Of a stretch of DNA of 64,000 bases, positions 1 to 8,225 are shown in pieces. The DNA is from UKL13-2 sp031430555 (GTDB taxonomy: Bacteria > Pseudomonadota > Gammaproteobacteria > Burkholderiales > Usitatibacteraceae), in NCBI GenBank assembly GCA_031430555.1, contig JANPBQ010000105.1, forward strand, positions 5,747 through 69,746, in the 5' to 3' direction. A program made the translations under genes and the position numbers. Within the stretch, counting starts at the first letter, position 1, and the number at the start of each line of letters is the position of its first letter. A model generated the notes under the pieces. The model saw nothing but the letters and a program-made list of their open reading frames with translations. It did no database searches and was not told the DNA's origin.

Positions 1-306
1 TCCGCCGAAGCCGAGCCGACCCGCGCGCTGCTGCGAAACGGTGCCGGCCGCTTGCAGGCGTTCTTCTACGGCGCGTTGCCGGCTTGTCTGCCGGAACTGG
101 TGTCGTATACGGTCTACCGCTGGGAGTGCGCGATTCGCGCCTCGGTGGTGATGGGCTTTGTCGGCGCAGGCGGCCTCGGACAGCAAATGGAGTTGTCGAT
201 GCGCATGCTCGCCGGTGGTGAAATATTTTCCTTCCTGGCGATTTTTGTGGCGTTGGTCTGGATTGCGGATCTGGCGAGCAAGTATTTGCGAAAGCTGCTC
301 GCATGA
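1..306 (+). CDS. phnE: Phosphonate ABC transporter permease PhnE, C-terminal part (5' end outside window)
   Basis: The reading frame is open from the first base and ends at TGA 304-306, so about 100 C-terminal residues are visible. They carry the end of a binding-protein-dependent permease domain: the 'YRWE' stretch followed by 'GFVGAGGLGQQ' is typical of PhnE proteins, with a final hydrophobic membrane segment. The stop overlaps the ATG of a second PhnE homologue (ATGA), so the two are translationally coupled and probably form a heterodimeric inner-membrane channel for phosphonate, phosphite or phosphate-ester import. The ATPase (PhnC) and binding protein (PhnD) are expected upstream, outside the window. 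The substrate cannot be told from the permease alone. Confidence 0.85.
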   Translation, partial: SAEAEPTRALLRNGAGRLQAFFYGALPACLPELVSYTVYRWECAIRASVVMGFVGAGGLGQQMELSMRMLAGGEIFSFLAIFVALVWIADLASKYLRKLLA

Positions 307-1103
307 ACGCAAATGCTTCAGAGGTCGACCGATCCGCCGCGCCGCGCCGGCGAGGCTGGCTCGTGTGTGCCGCATTGCTCGCCTTGCTGGCCGCGTCTTT
401 CGCGAGTCTCACCGGCGATTGGTCCAGCCTGTTCGGACTCGAGGCGATGCGCAGCATGTCCGAACTCGCATTCGCGTTTTTTCCGCCGGCGATGGACACG
501 CCATTCCTGAAAAAAATCGCCTTCGCATTCGTCGAGACATTGGCGATCTCCTGGTTGGGAACTTTGCTCGCAATGCTCGGGGGAATCGTCCTCGCGTTGC
601 CGGCGGCCGGTTATTGGGGTGCGGCTTGGCGGGCACCCGTTCGATTTATTTTGAATGTCCTGAGGGCAATCCCCGAGTTGGTGTGGGCGGCAATGCTGGT
701 GATCGCCGCTGGCCTCGGGCCGTTTCCCGGCACCTTGGCGTTGGCCCTGCATACGACCGGCGTGCTGGGTCGGTTGTTCGCAGAATCGCTGGAAAACGCC
801 TCCCCTGAGCCGATGGCGGCATTGCGCCGTCACGGTGTGAATCCGGTTCCCGCATTCTGCTATGGCACCTTGCCGCTCATCACGCCGCAATTGACGGGCT
901 ATACCCTGTACCGGTGGGAAAACAATATTCGCGCCGCCAGCGTGCTGGGCGTGGCCGGAGCCGGCGGCCTTGGACAAATGCTCTATTTCCACCTCTCACT
1001 CCTACAGTATCGCGAAACCGGCACCATACTCATCGCGATGATCGTGCTGGTGGCCATGGTCGACACGATCAGCAATTTGATGCGCAATCGGTTACTCGCG
1101 TAA
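303..1103 (+). CDS. phnE: Phosphonate ABC transporter permease PhnE (second subunit)
   Basis: This 266-residue inner-membrane permease has a short polar N-terminus, a first membrane segment near residues 18-36, and a binding-protein-dependent transport domain with several further segments. The cytoplasmic EAA-like loop that contacts the ATPase is visible around 'PEPMAALRRHGVNP'. The 'YRWENNIRAASVLGVAGAGG' stretch closely parallels the end of the preceding gene, so the two permeases are paralogues. The ATG overlaps the upstream stop by four bases. It is the last gene of the operon; the next gene starts 330 bp on and belongs to a different family. Role by family: channel half of a phosphonate-type importer. 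Confidence 0.88.
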   Translation: MNANASEVDRSAAPRRRGWLVCAALLALLAASFASLTGDWSSLFGLEAMRSMSELAFAFFPPAMDTPFLKKIAFAFVETLAISWLGTLLAMLGGIVLALPAAGYWGAAWRAPVRFILNVLRAIPELVWAAMLVIAAGLGPFPGTLALALHTTGVLGRLFAESLENASPEPMAALRRHGVNPVPAFCYGTLPLITPQLTGYTLYRWENNIRAASVLGVAGAGGLGQMLYFHLSLLQYRETGTILIAMIVLVAMVDTISNLMRNRLLA

Positions 1104-1434
1104 GGTGGAGCCTCTTTGTCGAAATCGAACGCGCGCCACAAGACGTAAACTCATGCCCCAACAAGAAGGTGCCGAGTGATACATTCGACGCCAAATCGCC
1201 AGTGACCGGACTTGCCAGTCGATTTTCCCTTTTAGTCGAACCTATGCCTGACGCGCATTTAATTTGCTGCAAACAATTTGTTGCGCGGTCGACTCTCGGC
1301 TCTCACCTCTCGTCATATTGGTCAACGCGCGCGCGAGTCGCTGCAAATCGAGAAACCATCCCAGCCGATGCAGCCGAACGAAACGGGTGCCAGCGCGTAG
1401 GCTTTTTGCAGTTTGCGTTGGGTTGAGCTGGAAA
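1104..1434. other. Intergenic region without a recognised gene
   Basis: This stretch separates the phnE pair from the EamA gene. Open frames run through it, including an upstream extension of the EamA frame, but their predicted peptides are rich in Arg, Cys and Ser and resemble no family. It presumably holds the terminator of the phn operon and the promoter of the exporter. I could not point to a clear hairpin or -35/-10 pair. Confidence 0.5.
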
Positions 1435-2322
1435 ATGAATAGCAAGAATTCGCGCAACACCGACGCGCTTCTCGCCTGGTACTTTGTGGTTATCTGGGGC
1501 TCAGGATTCGTCGCCACCAAAATTGGCCTTCAATATGCGGCGCCCTTCACTTTCCTGTCGCTACGTTTTGCGTTTGGGCTGATTTGCCTGATCCCACTGC
1601 TGTGGTGGTTGAAGCCGCGCTGGCCACGCGGTCGGTGCGAGTGGTTGCACATCATTGTGGCCGGATTGCTGATGCATGCGATACATCTTTCCGGCAGCCA
1701 CTATGCACAGTATCTCGGCATGTCGGCCGGGATCGCGGCCGTAATTCTGGCTCTGCAGCCACTTGCCACCGCGATTATCGCGGTCGGCTGGTTTCGCGAA
1801 CGTCCGTCTCGTTTGCAGTGGCTTGGAATCGCCCTGGGTTTCATGGGTGTTGCGCTGATCGTCTGGCACAAGATCGATATGCGCGCCGCAACGGCGGGAA
1901 GTTTGCTGGCGGTGACCATCGGCCTCGCCGCATTGACTGTCGGCACGCTTTATCAGCGGCGATTTTGCCCGGAGGTCGATCTTCGCAGCGGCGCGCTAAT
2001 CCAGTTTGCCACGTCGCTGATCGTTTTGGCACCAATGAGCATCATGTTTGAGAGTGCCAAAGTCGAATGGACCTGGCCGCTGCTGGGTTCGATCGCGTTT
2101 CTGGTGTTGCTCGCCTCATTGCTAGGCGTGAATGCGCTGCACACGCTGATGCGGCGCGGCGAAGCCACCCGCGTGACGAGCATGATGTATTTGCCGCCCA
2201 TTTTTGCCGTTGCCATCGAGTACGGTTGGTTTGGACTTGCGCCATCAGCAATATCGATTGCGGGCATAATTATTACTTCACTGGGTGTCGCCTTGGCGAT
2301 GCGGCGAAGCAGCACATCCTGA
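1435..2322 (+). CDS. EamA/DMT-family transporter
   Basis: This 295-residue integral membrane protein has about ten hydrophobic segments in two repeated halves, as expected for drug/metabolite transporters (RhaT/EamA type). The N-terminal 'WYFVVIWGSGFVATKIGL' and the mid-protein 'LGIALGFMGVALI' are hallmarks of the two EamA repeats. The frame is open further upstream, but I chose ATG 1435 because the family starts a few residues before the first membrane segment and the upstream residues are not protein-like. Members export amino acids or other small metabolites; the substrate here is unknown. It is followed 59 bp later by an MFS transporter on the same strand. Confidence 0.85.
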   Translation: MNSKNSRNTDALLAWYFVVIWGSGFVATKIGLQYAAPFTFLSLRFAFGLICLIPLLWWLKPRWPRGRCEWLHIIVAGLLMHAIHLSGSHYAQYLGMSAGIAAVILALQPLATAIIAVGWFRERPSRLQWLGIALGFMGVALIVWHKIDMRAATAGSLLAVTIGLAALTVGTLYQRRFCPEVDLRSGALIQFATSLIVLAPMSIMFESAKVEWTWPLLGSIAFLVLLASLLGVNALHTLMRRGEATRVTSMMYLPPIFAVAIEYGWFGLAPSAISIAGIIITSLGVALAMRRSSTS

Positions 2323-2381
2323 TCGCTGTATTTTCCCGCAGCATCACCGCCCCCCTTTCTCTCCTCGCCGCCCCCTGCCCC

Positions 2382-3542
2382 ATGCGTCCCCTGCCCCTCG
2401 TCATTATTTTGCTGGTGCTTGATCACATCGCGTTCAGCGGCAGCCGGGTGACGGTCTCGCTCTATGCGATACACCAAGGCGAATCCGCATTGACCGTGGG
2501 CACGCTCTTGGCGCTGTACGCGTTGTTGCCGGCGCTGCTATCGGTCTCCGCGGGGCGCTGGATCGACCGCGTCGGCATGGAAAAACCTTTATTGCTCGGC
2601 TCCGTGACCGTTTGCATTGGTACGCTATTGCCCTTCCTGATCCCCGGTTTGACGGTGCTCTATGCCACGAGCATCATTGTCGGCGTCGCGTTCATGTTGA
2701 TCAATGTGGCCGCGTATCACGCGGTGGGCGAGTTGTCGCCGCCGGAATATCGGGCGGTGAATTTCAGCTATGTCGCGATGGGTTTCTCCACGTCGGCTTT
2801 CATCGCGCCCATTCTCTCCGGTGTCGGCATCGATAACTTCGGGCATCGCACGACGTTCCTTCTGCTGGCGGCGTTCACGTTGTTGCCGATTCTTGCGTTG
2901 GCATTGAAATTGGTGCCGTTACCGGTGCCGACACCGCGCCCACACGATGCGCCAACCGGAAATATCCTGGATCTGTTGCGGGACGCCCGATTGCGGCAAC
3001 TATTCATCACCATGGCAATCCTCACCGTCGCTTGGGATGTGTACGCATTTGCGATCCCCGTGCATGGCACCAACATCGGCCTGTCCGCATCCGAAATCGG
3101 ACTCGTCATGGCCACTTTCGCCGCCGCAACCTTCACCGTCCGTCTCGCGACACCGTTTTTTATCAACCGCATCGCGCCCTGGTCGGTGCTGGTGGCGTCG
3201 CTATTCATCGCAGGGATCAGCTTTCTCGGACTACCGTTCACGACTAACGTCGGCACAATGATGGCAATCATGTTCTTGCTCGGCCTCGGCCTCGGTGCGC
3301 CGCAACCGATGGTCATGATGTTGCTGCATGATGCCGCTCCGGCTGGGCGTGCCGGCGAGGCGCTTGGCCTAAGAACCACGCTCATCAATGGCAGTCAGAC
3401 AGTCATGCCGCTCCTGTTTGGCGCAGTCGGCGCGGCGCTGGGCATGGGCCCTGTGTTCTGGAGTATCGCGCTGGTACTGGTCGGTGGCGGGGTTTTCGCG
3501 CAGCGCGTCAAACATGCGCAGGAAAACCCTTCCAAGTCTTGA
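2382..3542 (+). CDS. MFS transporter
   Basis: This 386-residue protein has about twelve hydrophobic segments. The cytoplasmic loop after segment 2, 'GRWIDRVGMEKPLLLG', fits the MFS signature G-x3-D-R-x-G-R/K. Start ATG 2382 begins right before the first membrane segment; the longer open frame upstream overlaps the EamA gene in another phase and was rejected. It is a proton-driven or facilitated carrier of the inner membrane with unknown substrate. It lies on the same strand as the preceding exporter, so co-transcription is possible. No regulator lies nearby. Confidence 0.85.
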   Translation: MRPLPLVIILLVLDHIAFSGSRVTVSLYAIHQGESALTVGTLLALYALLPALLSVSAGRWIDRVGMEKPLLLGSVTVCIGTLLPFLIPGLTVLYATSIIVGVAFMLINVAAYHAVGELSPPEYRAVNFSYVAMGFSTSAFIAPILSGVGIDNFGHRTTFLLLAAFTLLPILALALKLVPLPVPTPRPHDAPTGNILDLLRDARLRQLFITMAILTVAWDVYAFAIPVHGTNIGLSASEIGLVMATFAAATFTVRLATPFFINRIAPWSVLVASLFIAGISFLGLPFTTNVGTMMAIMFLLGLGLGAPQPMVMMLLHDAAPAGRAGEALGLRTTLINGSQTVMPLLFGAVGAALGMGPVFWSIALVLVGGGVFAQRVKHAQENPSKS

Positions 3543-3601
3543 AATCTGCGCTTCTGCCCCGATTTTGACGCAGTGGCGGCAATCGTTCCACGCGCGTGTT
3601 T

Positions 3602-3630
3602 CTTGAACGCCGCGGTACAATTCCCGCGTT
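3602..3630 (+). promoter_or_regulatory. Candidate sigma-32 (heat-shock) promoter of htpX
   Basis: CTTGAA at 3602-3607 and CCCGCGTT at 3623-3630, 15 bp apart, resemble the RpoH pattern CTTGAAA / CCCCATNT and lie 28 bp before the htpX start. Heat-shock control of htpX is known in E. coli; the match here is partial, so this is an inference. Confidence 0.35.
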
Positions 3631-3658
3631 GGCAATTCCTTGTATTGGAGACTGAAGA

Positions 3659-4531
3659 ATGAAACGTGTCTTTCTATTCCTGTTGACGAACCTCGCAGTA
3701 ATGATGGTGCTGGGCGTCGTCACCAGCGCATTGGGTGTCAATCAATATCTCACCGCGAAAGGCCTGAATTTGCCGATGCTGCTGGCGTTTTCGGCGGTGG
3801 TTGGTTTCACCGGTGCCATTTTCTCACTGTTGATTTCGAAGCCGATGGCGAAGTGGAGCACGGGCGCCAGAGTGCTGGACAATCCACAGAACGAAACCGA
3901 ACGCTGGCTGGTTGAAACCGTGCGCCGGCTCGCCAACAAAGCCAATATCGGCATGCCCGAAGTTGCTGTTTACGAAGGTGACGCGAATGCGTTCGCCACG
4001 GGTGCGTTCAAGAATTCGTCGCTGGTCGCAGTCTCGACGGGATTGCTCGAATCGATGACCAAAGAAGAAGTTGAAGCGGTGCTCGCACATGAAATTGCCC
4101 ACGTGGTCAACGGCGATATGGTCACCCTCACGTTAATCCAGGGCGTCGTGAATACCTTCGTCGTATTCCTGTCAAAGGTGGTGGGCTATTTCGTCGATCG
4201 CGTACTACTGAAAAACGACCGTGGCGGCCCGGGAATCGGCTATTACATCACCGACATCGTCTGCCAGATTATCTTCGGAATGTTGGCGTCCATCATCGTC
4301 GCGTGGTTTTCGCGTCAACGCGAATTTCGCGCCGATGCGGGCTCCGCGTCCCTGATGGGGTCGCCGCAGCCGATGGTCAACGCGCTCGCGCGTCTTGGTG
4401 GCTTGGCACCGGGTGAATTGCCGAAGAGCATGGCCGCATCGGGCATCAGCGACAAGGCGGGCTTCATGGCGATGTTTTCCACGCATCCGCCGATCGAAGT
4501 GCGTATTGCCGCATTGCAGGTCAAAAAATAA
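3659..4531 (+). CDS. htpX: Protease HtpX (M48B zinc metallopeptidase)
   Basis: HtpX is an inner-membrane zinc protease that degrades misfolded membrane proteins alongside FtsH. The 290-residue length is normal for the family. Two N-terminal membrane segments (about residues 4-26 and 38-62) precede the catalytic domain. The HEIAH zinc motif is at residues 144-148, with a later Glu ligand in 'REFRADAGS'. Two more hydrophobic segments lie between about 155 and 220, placing the active site on the cytoplasmic side. A GGAGA ribosome site stands nine bases before ATG 3659. It is monocistronic, with a candidate heat-shock promoter upstream and a strong bidirectional terminator downstream. Confidence 0.95.
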   Translation: MKRVFLFLLTNLAVMMVLGVVTSALGVNQYLTAKGLNLPMLLAFSAVVGFTGAIFSLLISKPMAKWSTGARVLDNPQNETERWLVETVRRLANKANIGMPEVAVYEGDANAFATGAFKNSSLVAVSTGLLESMTKEEVEAVLAHEIAHVVNGDMVTLTLIQGVVNTFVVFLSKVVGYFVDRVLLKNDRGGPGIGYYITDIVCQIIFGMLASIIVAWFSRQREFRADAGSASLMGSPQPMVNALARLGGLAPGELPKSMAASGISDKAGFMAMFSTHPPIEVRIAALQVKK

Positions 4532-4545
4532 GCAGGTGGTCGTCG

Positions 4546-4578
4546 AAAAAAAAGCCGCGTCACTGACGCGGCTTTTTT
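4546..4578. terminator. Bidirectional rho-independent terminator
   Basis: A GC-rich stem GCCGCGTC / GACGCGGC with a three-base loop is flanked by A7 on the left and T6 on the right, so it can end transcription in both directions. It lies between the converging htpX and the unknown gene at 4602-5411. Confidence 0.9.
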
Positions 4579-4601
4579 CATTGTCAGTTTGTACTCGGTG
4601 T

Positions 4602-5411
4602 TTATTCGGACGGCTTTTTGAACACCGATTTCAACGAACCGAACAAGCCGCCTTTTTTCTCTTCCTCCTCGCGTGCGCTGGGGGCGGCATTCGCCACATA
4701 CTGCGTCGCTTTTGTTGGGGCGGGGGTGCGGCCCATCTGCCCTGTTGAAGTCGGATTGAATGCGGCCCGGCGATTGAAGTTCTTGAAGTTGGACTCCTTG
4801 CCCATGAACAATTTGGCCAACTCTTCCAGCGTGTGGTCGTTGACGGTATCGGGCTCCAAGGTGTACACGGTCGGGCCAAAATCCTCGACATTCTTCAGCT
4901 TGAATCGGATCGTGCCGGTCTCATAATCGCCGACGATGTCGGCTCCGCAAATAATCTCGCAGTTAATCTTGAAGACTTCATTGACGATCACGCGGCGCTC
5001 ATTGCGGAATGGCTCCGAGGTGAAGCGCATATTGTTCTGCCATAGCAAATCGCGGAATCGCTCGATCGATTCAGCGTCGCGCTTGACGGTCAATATTTCC
5101 GGCTTGGTGCGCTTGAACACGACAGTGAGGTTCTCGTAGTGTTCTTTATTGTCGCGCTGCGTGGTGCGGAATTCAATGCGATAGTTTTCTTGCACAAGCC
5201 CGTCAATCTTGCCGACGGTCAGCAAATCATAAGCAAGTGGACAAGCCGGTCTGACTACATTGAGCTGCCGGAACAGTTCGTACATGTATTGAAACGTCTT
5301 CCGCAGCGCGCGGTCAACGGCGGCCGCATTGGCTTTGATTGACTGCGAACGCTCCGCTTCCTGATTTTTGAGGCTGTCAGCCTCTTTTTTAAGGTCGTCG
5401 AGCAGGCCCAT
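4602..5411 (-). CDS. Uncharacterised protein with basic, lysine-rich C-terminus
   Basis: I do not recognise this 269-residue protein. It has no signal peptide or membrane segment, so it is probably cytosolic. The first 40 residues are charged and helical, perhaps a short coiled coil. A mixed alpha/beta region of about 160 residues follows. The tail is low in complexity: a Pro/Thr/Ala stretch, then acidic 'REEEEKKGG', and the basic end 'KSVFKKPSE'. Start ATG at 5411 is preceded by GGAGA at good spacing; the frame is open further upstream but lacks such a site. It is divergent from glpK and ends at a shared terminator with htpX. No function can be assigned. Confidence 0.75.
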   Translation of the reverse strand: MGLLDDLKKEADSLKNQEAERSQSIKANAAAVDRALRKTFQYMYELFRQLNVVRPACPLAYDLLTVGKIDGLVQENYRIEFRTTQRDNKEHYENLTVVFKRTKPEILTVKRDAESIERFRDLLWQNNMRFTSEPFRNERRVIVNEVFKINCEIICGADIVGDYETGTIRFKLKNVEDFGPTVYTLEPDTVNDHTLEELAKLFMGKESNFKNFNRRAAFNPTSTGQMGRTPAPTKATQYVANAAPSAREEEEKKGGLFGSLKSVFKKPSE

Positions 5412-5605
5412 GTATTCTCCGGAAAAACATTTGTTCGTCAGGTTGGCGCGCTGTAATGTCGCGCTTGCCGAACTTGTTGCCGTGCACACCGCCGCCCAGA
5501 CTAAAATATCAACGCAACGATGCGACGGCACTATTTATACCATTATTTTACAGCACGCAATCCAGCCGTGTCAGCCCTTCACGTCAGATGAGGTTAACTA
5601 TCGCC

Positions 5606-7129
5606 ATGAAAATCATCCTCGCCCTCGACCAGGGTACCAGCAGTTCGCGCGCACTCCTCTTCGACCACGCGGGTAATGTGCGGGCCGTGGCGCAACGCGA
5701 ATTCACCCAGCACTTCCCGCAGCCGGGATGGGTCGAGCACGACGCCGTTGAAATCTGGCGGAGTCAATTGTCGGTCGCCCGTGAAGCGCTCGAGTGGATG
5801 GGCAGCCTGTCCAAAGATTCGGCGGATGCGTCGGAGATCGCCGCGATCGGTATCACGAATCAACGTGAAACTACAATCGTCTGGGATCGCGCCACCGGCG
5901 TGCCAATCGCCCCCGCCATTGTTTGGCAGGATCGACGCACCGCCGACACCTGCAACGAGTTGAAGGCGCGGGGTACCGAGGCGCTTATCCGCGACAAGAC
6001 CGGACTCGTTGTCGACGCTTATTTCTCCGGCACCAAATTGAAGTGGCTGCTGGATCATGTTCCGAATGCGCGTAAGCGCGCATCTCGCGGTGAATTGGCG
6101 TTTGGCACGGTGGATAGTTGGCTAATCTGGAACCTTACAGAAGGCAAGGTGCATGCCACCGACGTATCAAATGCGTCGCGCACGTTGCTGTTCGACATCC
6201 ATAAACTTGATTGGGACGACGAATTGTTGGCATTGATGGACATTCCACGCGAAGTACTGCCACGAATTGTCAGTTCAAGTGATGTGGTGGGTGAAACCTG
6301 CTGCGAAGGGCTGCCGTCAGGCATTCCGATCGGCGGTATTGCCGGCGACCAGCAAGCCGCGCTGTTCGGCCAGGCATGCCATCAGCCCGGCATGGTGAAA
6401 AACACCTACGGCACCGGCTGTTTCATGCTGATGAATACTGGCGATAAGCCCGTGGTTTCAAAACATCGACTGATTTCAACCGTCGCCTGGCGGTTGGGCG
6501 GTAAATTTGGCGACGAAACCCGGTATGCCTTGGAGGGCAGTGTATTTATTGGCGGTGCCGCAGTGCAATGGTTGCGAGATGGTTTGGGTGTGATCGCCGG
6601 TTCCACGGAAATCGAAGCCTTGGCGGCGTCTGTCGCCGATACCGACGGTGTATTCATGGTGCCAGCGTTTGCCGGGTTGGGTGCCCCGCATTGGGATGCG
6701 AATGCACGTGGCGCGATTCTCGGGCTCACCCGGGGCACTAACCGTGGCCACATTGCGCGTGCGGCACTCGAAGCAATTGCTTATCAAAGCGCCGAACTTG
6801 TTGAAGCAATGCGCGAAGACGCCGGCATACCGCTTGCGGAACTGCGCGTTGATGGCGGGGCAACCGTCAACAATTTGTTGATGCAATTTCAGGCAGACTT
6901 GATCGGCGTCGATGTGATCCGCCCCACCATCACCGAAACAACGGCGCTTGGGGCCGCGTATCTGGCCGGCCTCGCAGTGGGTTTCTGGGATTCGCCGGCG
7001 GAAATCGCGGCGCTTTGGTCAAAGGATCGCACTTTTGTGCCCGGCATTGATCGCGAAAAAGCGAAGCTCAAAATGCGGACATGGCGGCGCGCCGTCGAGC
7101 GCACCCGAAACTGGGTGGAAAGTGAATAA
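5606..7129 (+). CDS. glpK: Glycerol kinase
   Basis: GlpK phosphorylates glycerol with ATP to sn-glycerol 3-phosphate in the cytosol. The 507-residue length is standard. It opens with the FGGY-kinase phosphate loop 'ALDQGTSSSRALLFD'. It has 'GITNQRETTIVWDRATG', the 'YGTGCFMLMNTG' and 'GGAAVQWLRDGL' regions, and the C-terminal ATP-site signature 'LRVDGGATVNNLLMQFQAD'. ATG 5606 was chosen because it places MKIILALDQG at the family's usual N-terminus; an in-frame ATG at 5588 is possible. No glpF or glpD is adjacent, so the gene stands alone, divergent from the unknown gene at 4602-5411. Confidence 0.95.
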   Translation: MKIILALDQGTSSSRALLFDHAGNVRAVAQREFTQHFPQPGWVEHDAVEIWRSQLSVAREALEWMGSLSKDSADASEIAAIGITNQRETTIVWDRATGVPIAPAIVWQDRRTADTCNELKARGTEALIRDKTGLVVDAYFSGTKLKWLLDHVPNARKRASRGELAFGTVDSWLIWNLTEGKVHATDVSNASRTLLFDIHKLDWDDELLALMDIPREVLPRIVSSSDVVGETCCEGLPSGIPIGGIAGDQQAALFGQACHQPGMVKNTYGTGCFMLMNTGDKPVVSKHRLISTVAWRLGGKFGDETRYALEGSVFIGGAAVQWLRDGLGVIAGSTEIEALAASVADTDGVFMVPAFAGLGAPHWDANARGAILGLTRGTNRGHIARAALEAIAYQSAELVEAMREDAGIPLAELRVDGGATVNNLLMQFQADLIGVDVIRPTITETTALGAAYLAGLAVGFWDSPAEIAALWSKDRTFVPGIDREKAKLKMRTWRRAVERTRNWVESE

Positions 7130-7167
7130 GATTTTCCGCGATTCAATTGGCGACGTCGAACTGCGCG

Positions 7168-7927
7168 CTACTTGATCGCGCCAAAAACGCGCTTGAGGAT
7201 GTCGCTGCCGGTGCCGACCGGATCCTTGCGGATTTTTTTCTCTTCTTCGCCGATCATGAAATAGAGTCCATCGAGCGCTTTTTTCGTCACATGGCTCTCG
7301 ACCCGCTGCTGCTCCGGTGCCAATTTGACGAGCCCCGTTTGTTGCACTTGTTCTGCCAGCGAATTGTATTGCTGCGCGAGCCCAATCCGGCTGGTGACAC
7401 TGGATACGACAGGCAAGAATTTCTGCGCGAGTGATATTTCCGTTTTTTTCCTGGAAAAATTTCGTCACGGAATTGTCACCGCCATACAAAATTGTCCGCG
7501 CGTCCTGCACACTCATGCCCTTTGCCGCGGCGACCAGCAATGCCTTGGCCTGCGGAACCGCTTGTTCCGCCGCGCGGTTCACGCCGATTTTCATCGCGTC
7601 GATTTCCTTGGCCTTGCCGATCACTTTAATGGCGCGCTCGAATTTCTTGATCCAGTCCGGCAGCGGAATACGCACCTGATCGTTCGCCCAGAAACCATCC
7701 TGTTTTCCGAGCAATGACACGGCAATCGTCGCGCCGCGTTCCAGCGCGGCTTTGATGCCGGTATCGGTATCCTTGTCCGACAAATCCGCCAGGGAAAGTG
7801 CGAACGCGCGCGGCGACAGCGCCAGCAAGACCGCTGATGCGAGCGTGAATTCGATGAATCGTCGGCGATCTCGATTGCAATTGAACGCATCTGCAGAAAC
7901 TGAAATCAATGTCGTTGGATCACTCAT
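7168..7927 (-). pseudogene. DUF4197-family exported protein, frameshifted
   Basis: The N-terminal part (from ATG 7927, with a GAGG ribosome site) has a signal-like hydrophobic stretch and the DUF4197 body, including 'ILYGGDNSVTKFFQEK'. Just after this the frame runs into unrelated sequence, while the C-terminal family half ('FLPVVSSVTSRIGLAQQYN' to '...ILKRVFGAIK') continues in another frame down to TAG at 7168. The break falls in a run of seven T (7443-7449, plus strand). Removing one base joins the two parts as '...QEKTEISLAQKFLPVV'. It is either a real one-base insertion or a sequencing error in the homopolymer. The function of the family is unknown. Confidence 0.8.
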
Positions 7928-8150
7928 GCGGTTACCTCGTTGAAGGTTTTGCGGAATTCCAATGATATTAGGGCATTGCGAGGTATTTTGCGGCGTTGCG
8001 TACGACTGGTTTGACTTTGACGGCGTCATTTTGACGTCATCGATTAATTCGACTCGACCAAATTTTTGGCGTACGGATCGTAGCAACCGTGAATGGAGTA
8101 TCGCCGACTTTGACGATCAAATTGACTCCATGAAAATCACACGGGCCCCG

Positions 8151-8193
8151 TTGACACGAATCAAAAATTGGCGTAACTTACCGACCAGTCAGT
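8151..8193 (+). promoter_or_regulatory. Promoter with TetR-type operator for the RND efflux operon
   Basis: A perfect -35 TTGACA (8151-8156) is followed after 17 bp by a weak -10 TAACTT (8174-8179). Directly behind it is the imperfect palindrome ACCGACCAGTCAGT (8180-8193), very like operators of TetR repressors that control RND pumps. The start codon of the adaptor gene is 33 bp further on. No TetR gene lies in the window. Confidence 0.5.
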
Positions 8194-8225
8194 TATATTC
8201 GCGAATCCTCGATAGGCCGGCCATT

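Noticed and set aside
4618..5342. Plus-strand open frames opposite the unknown gene
   Set aside because: They mirror the minus-strand gene, which has a good ribosome site and protein-like composition.
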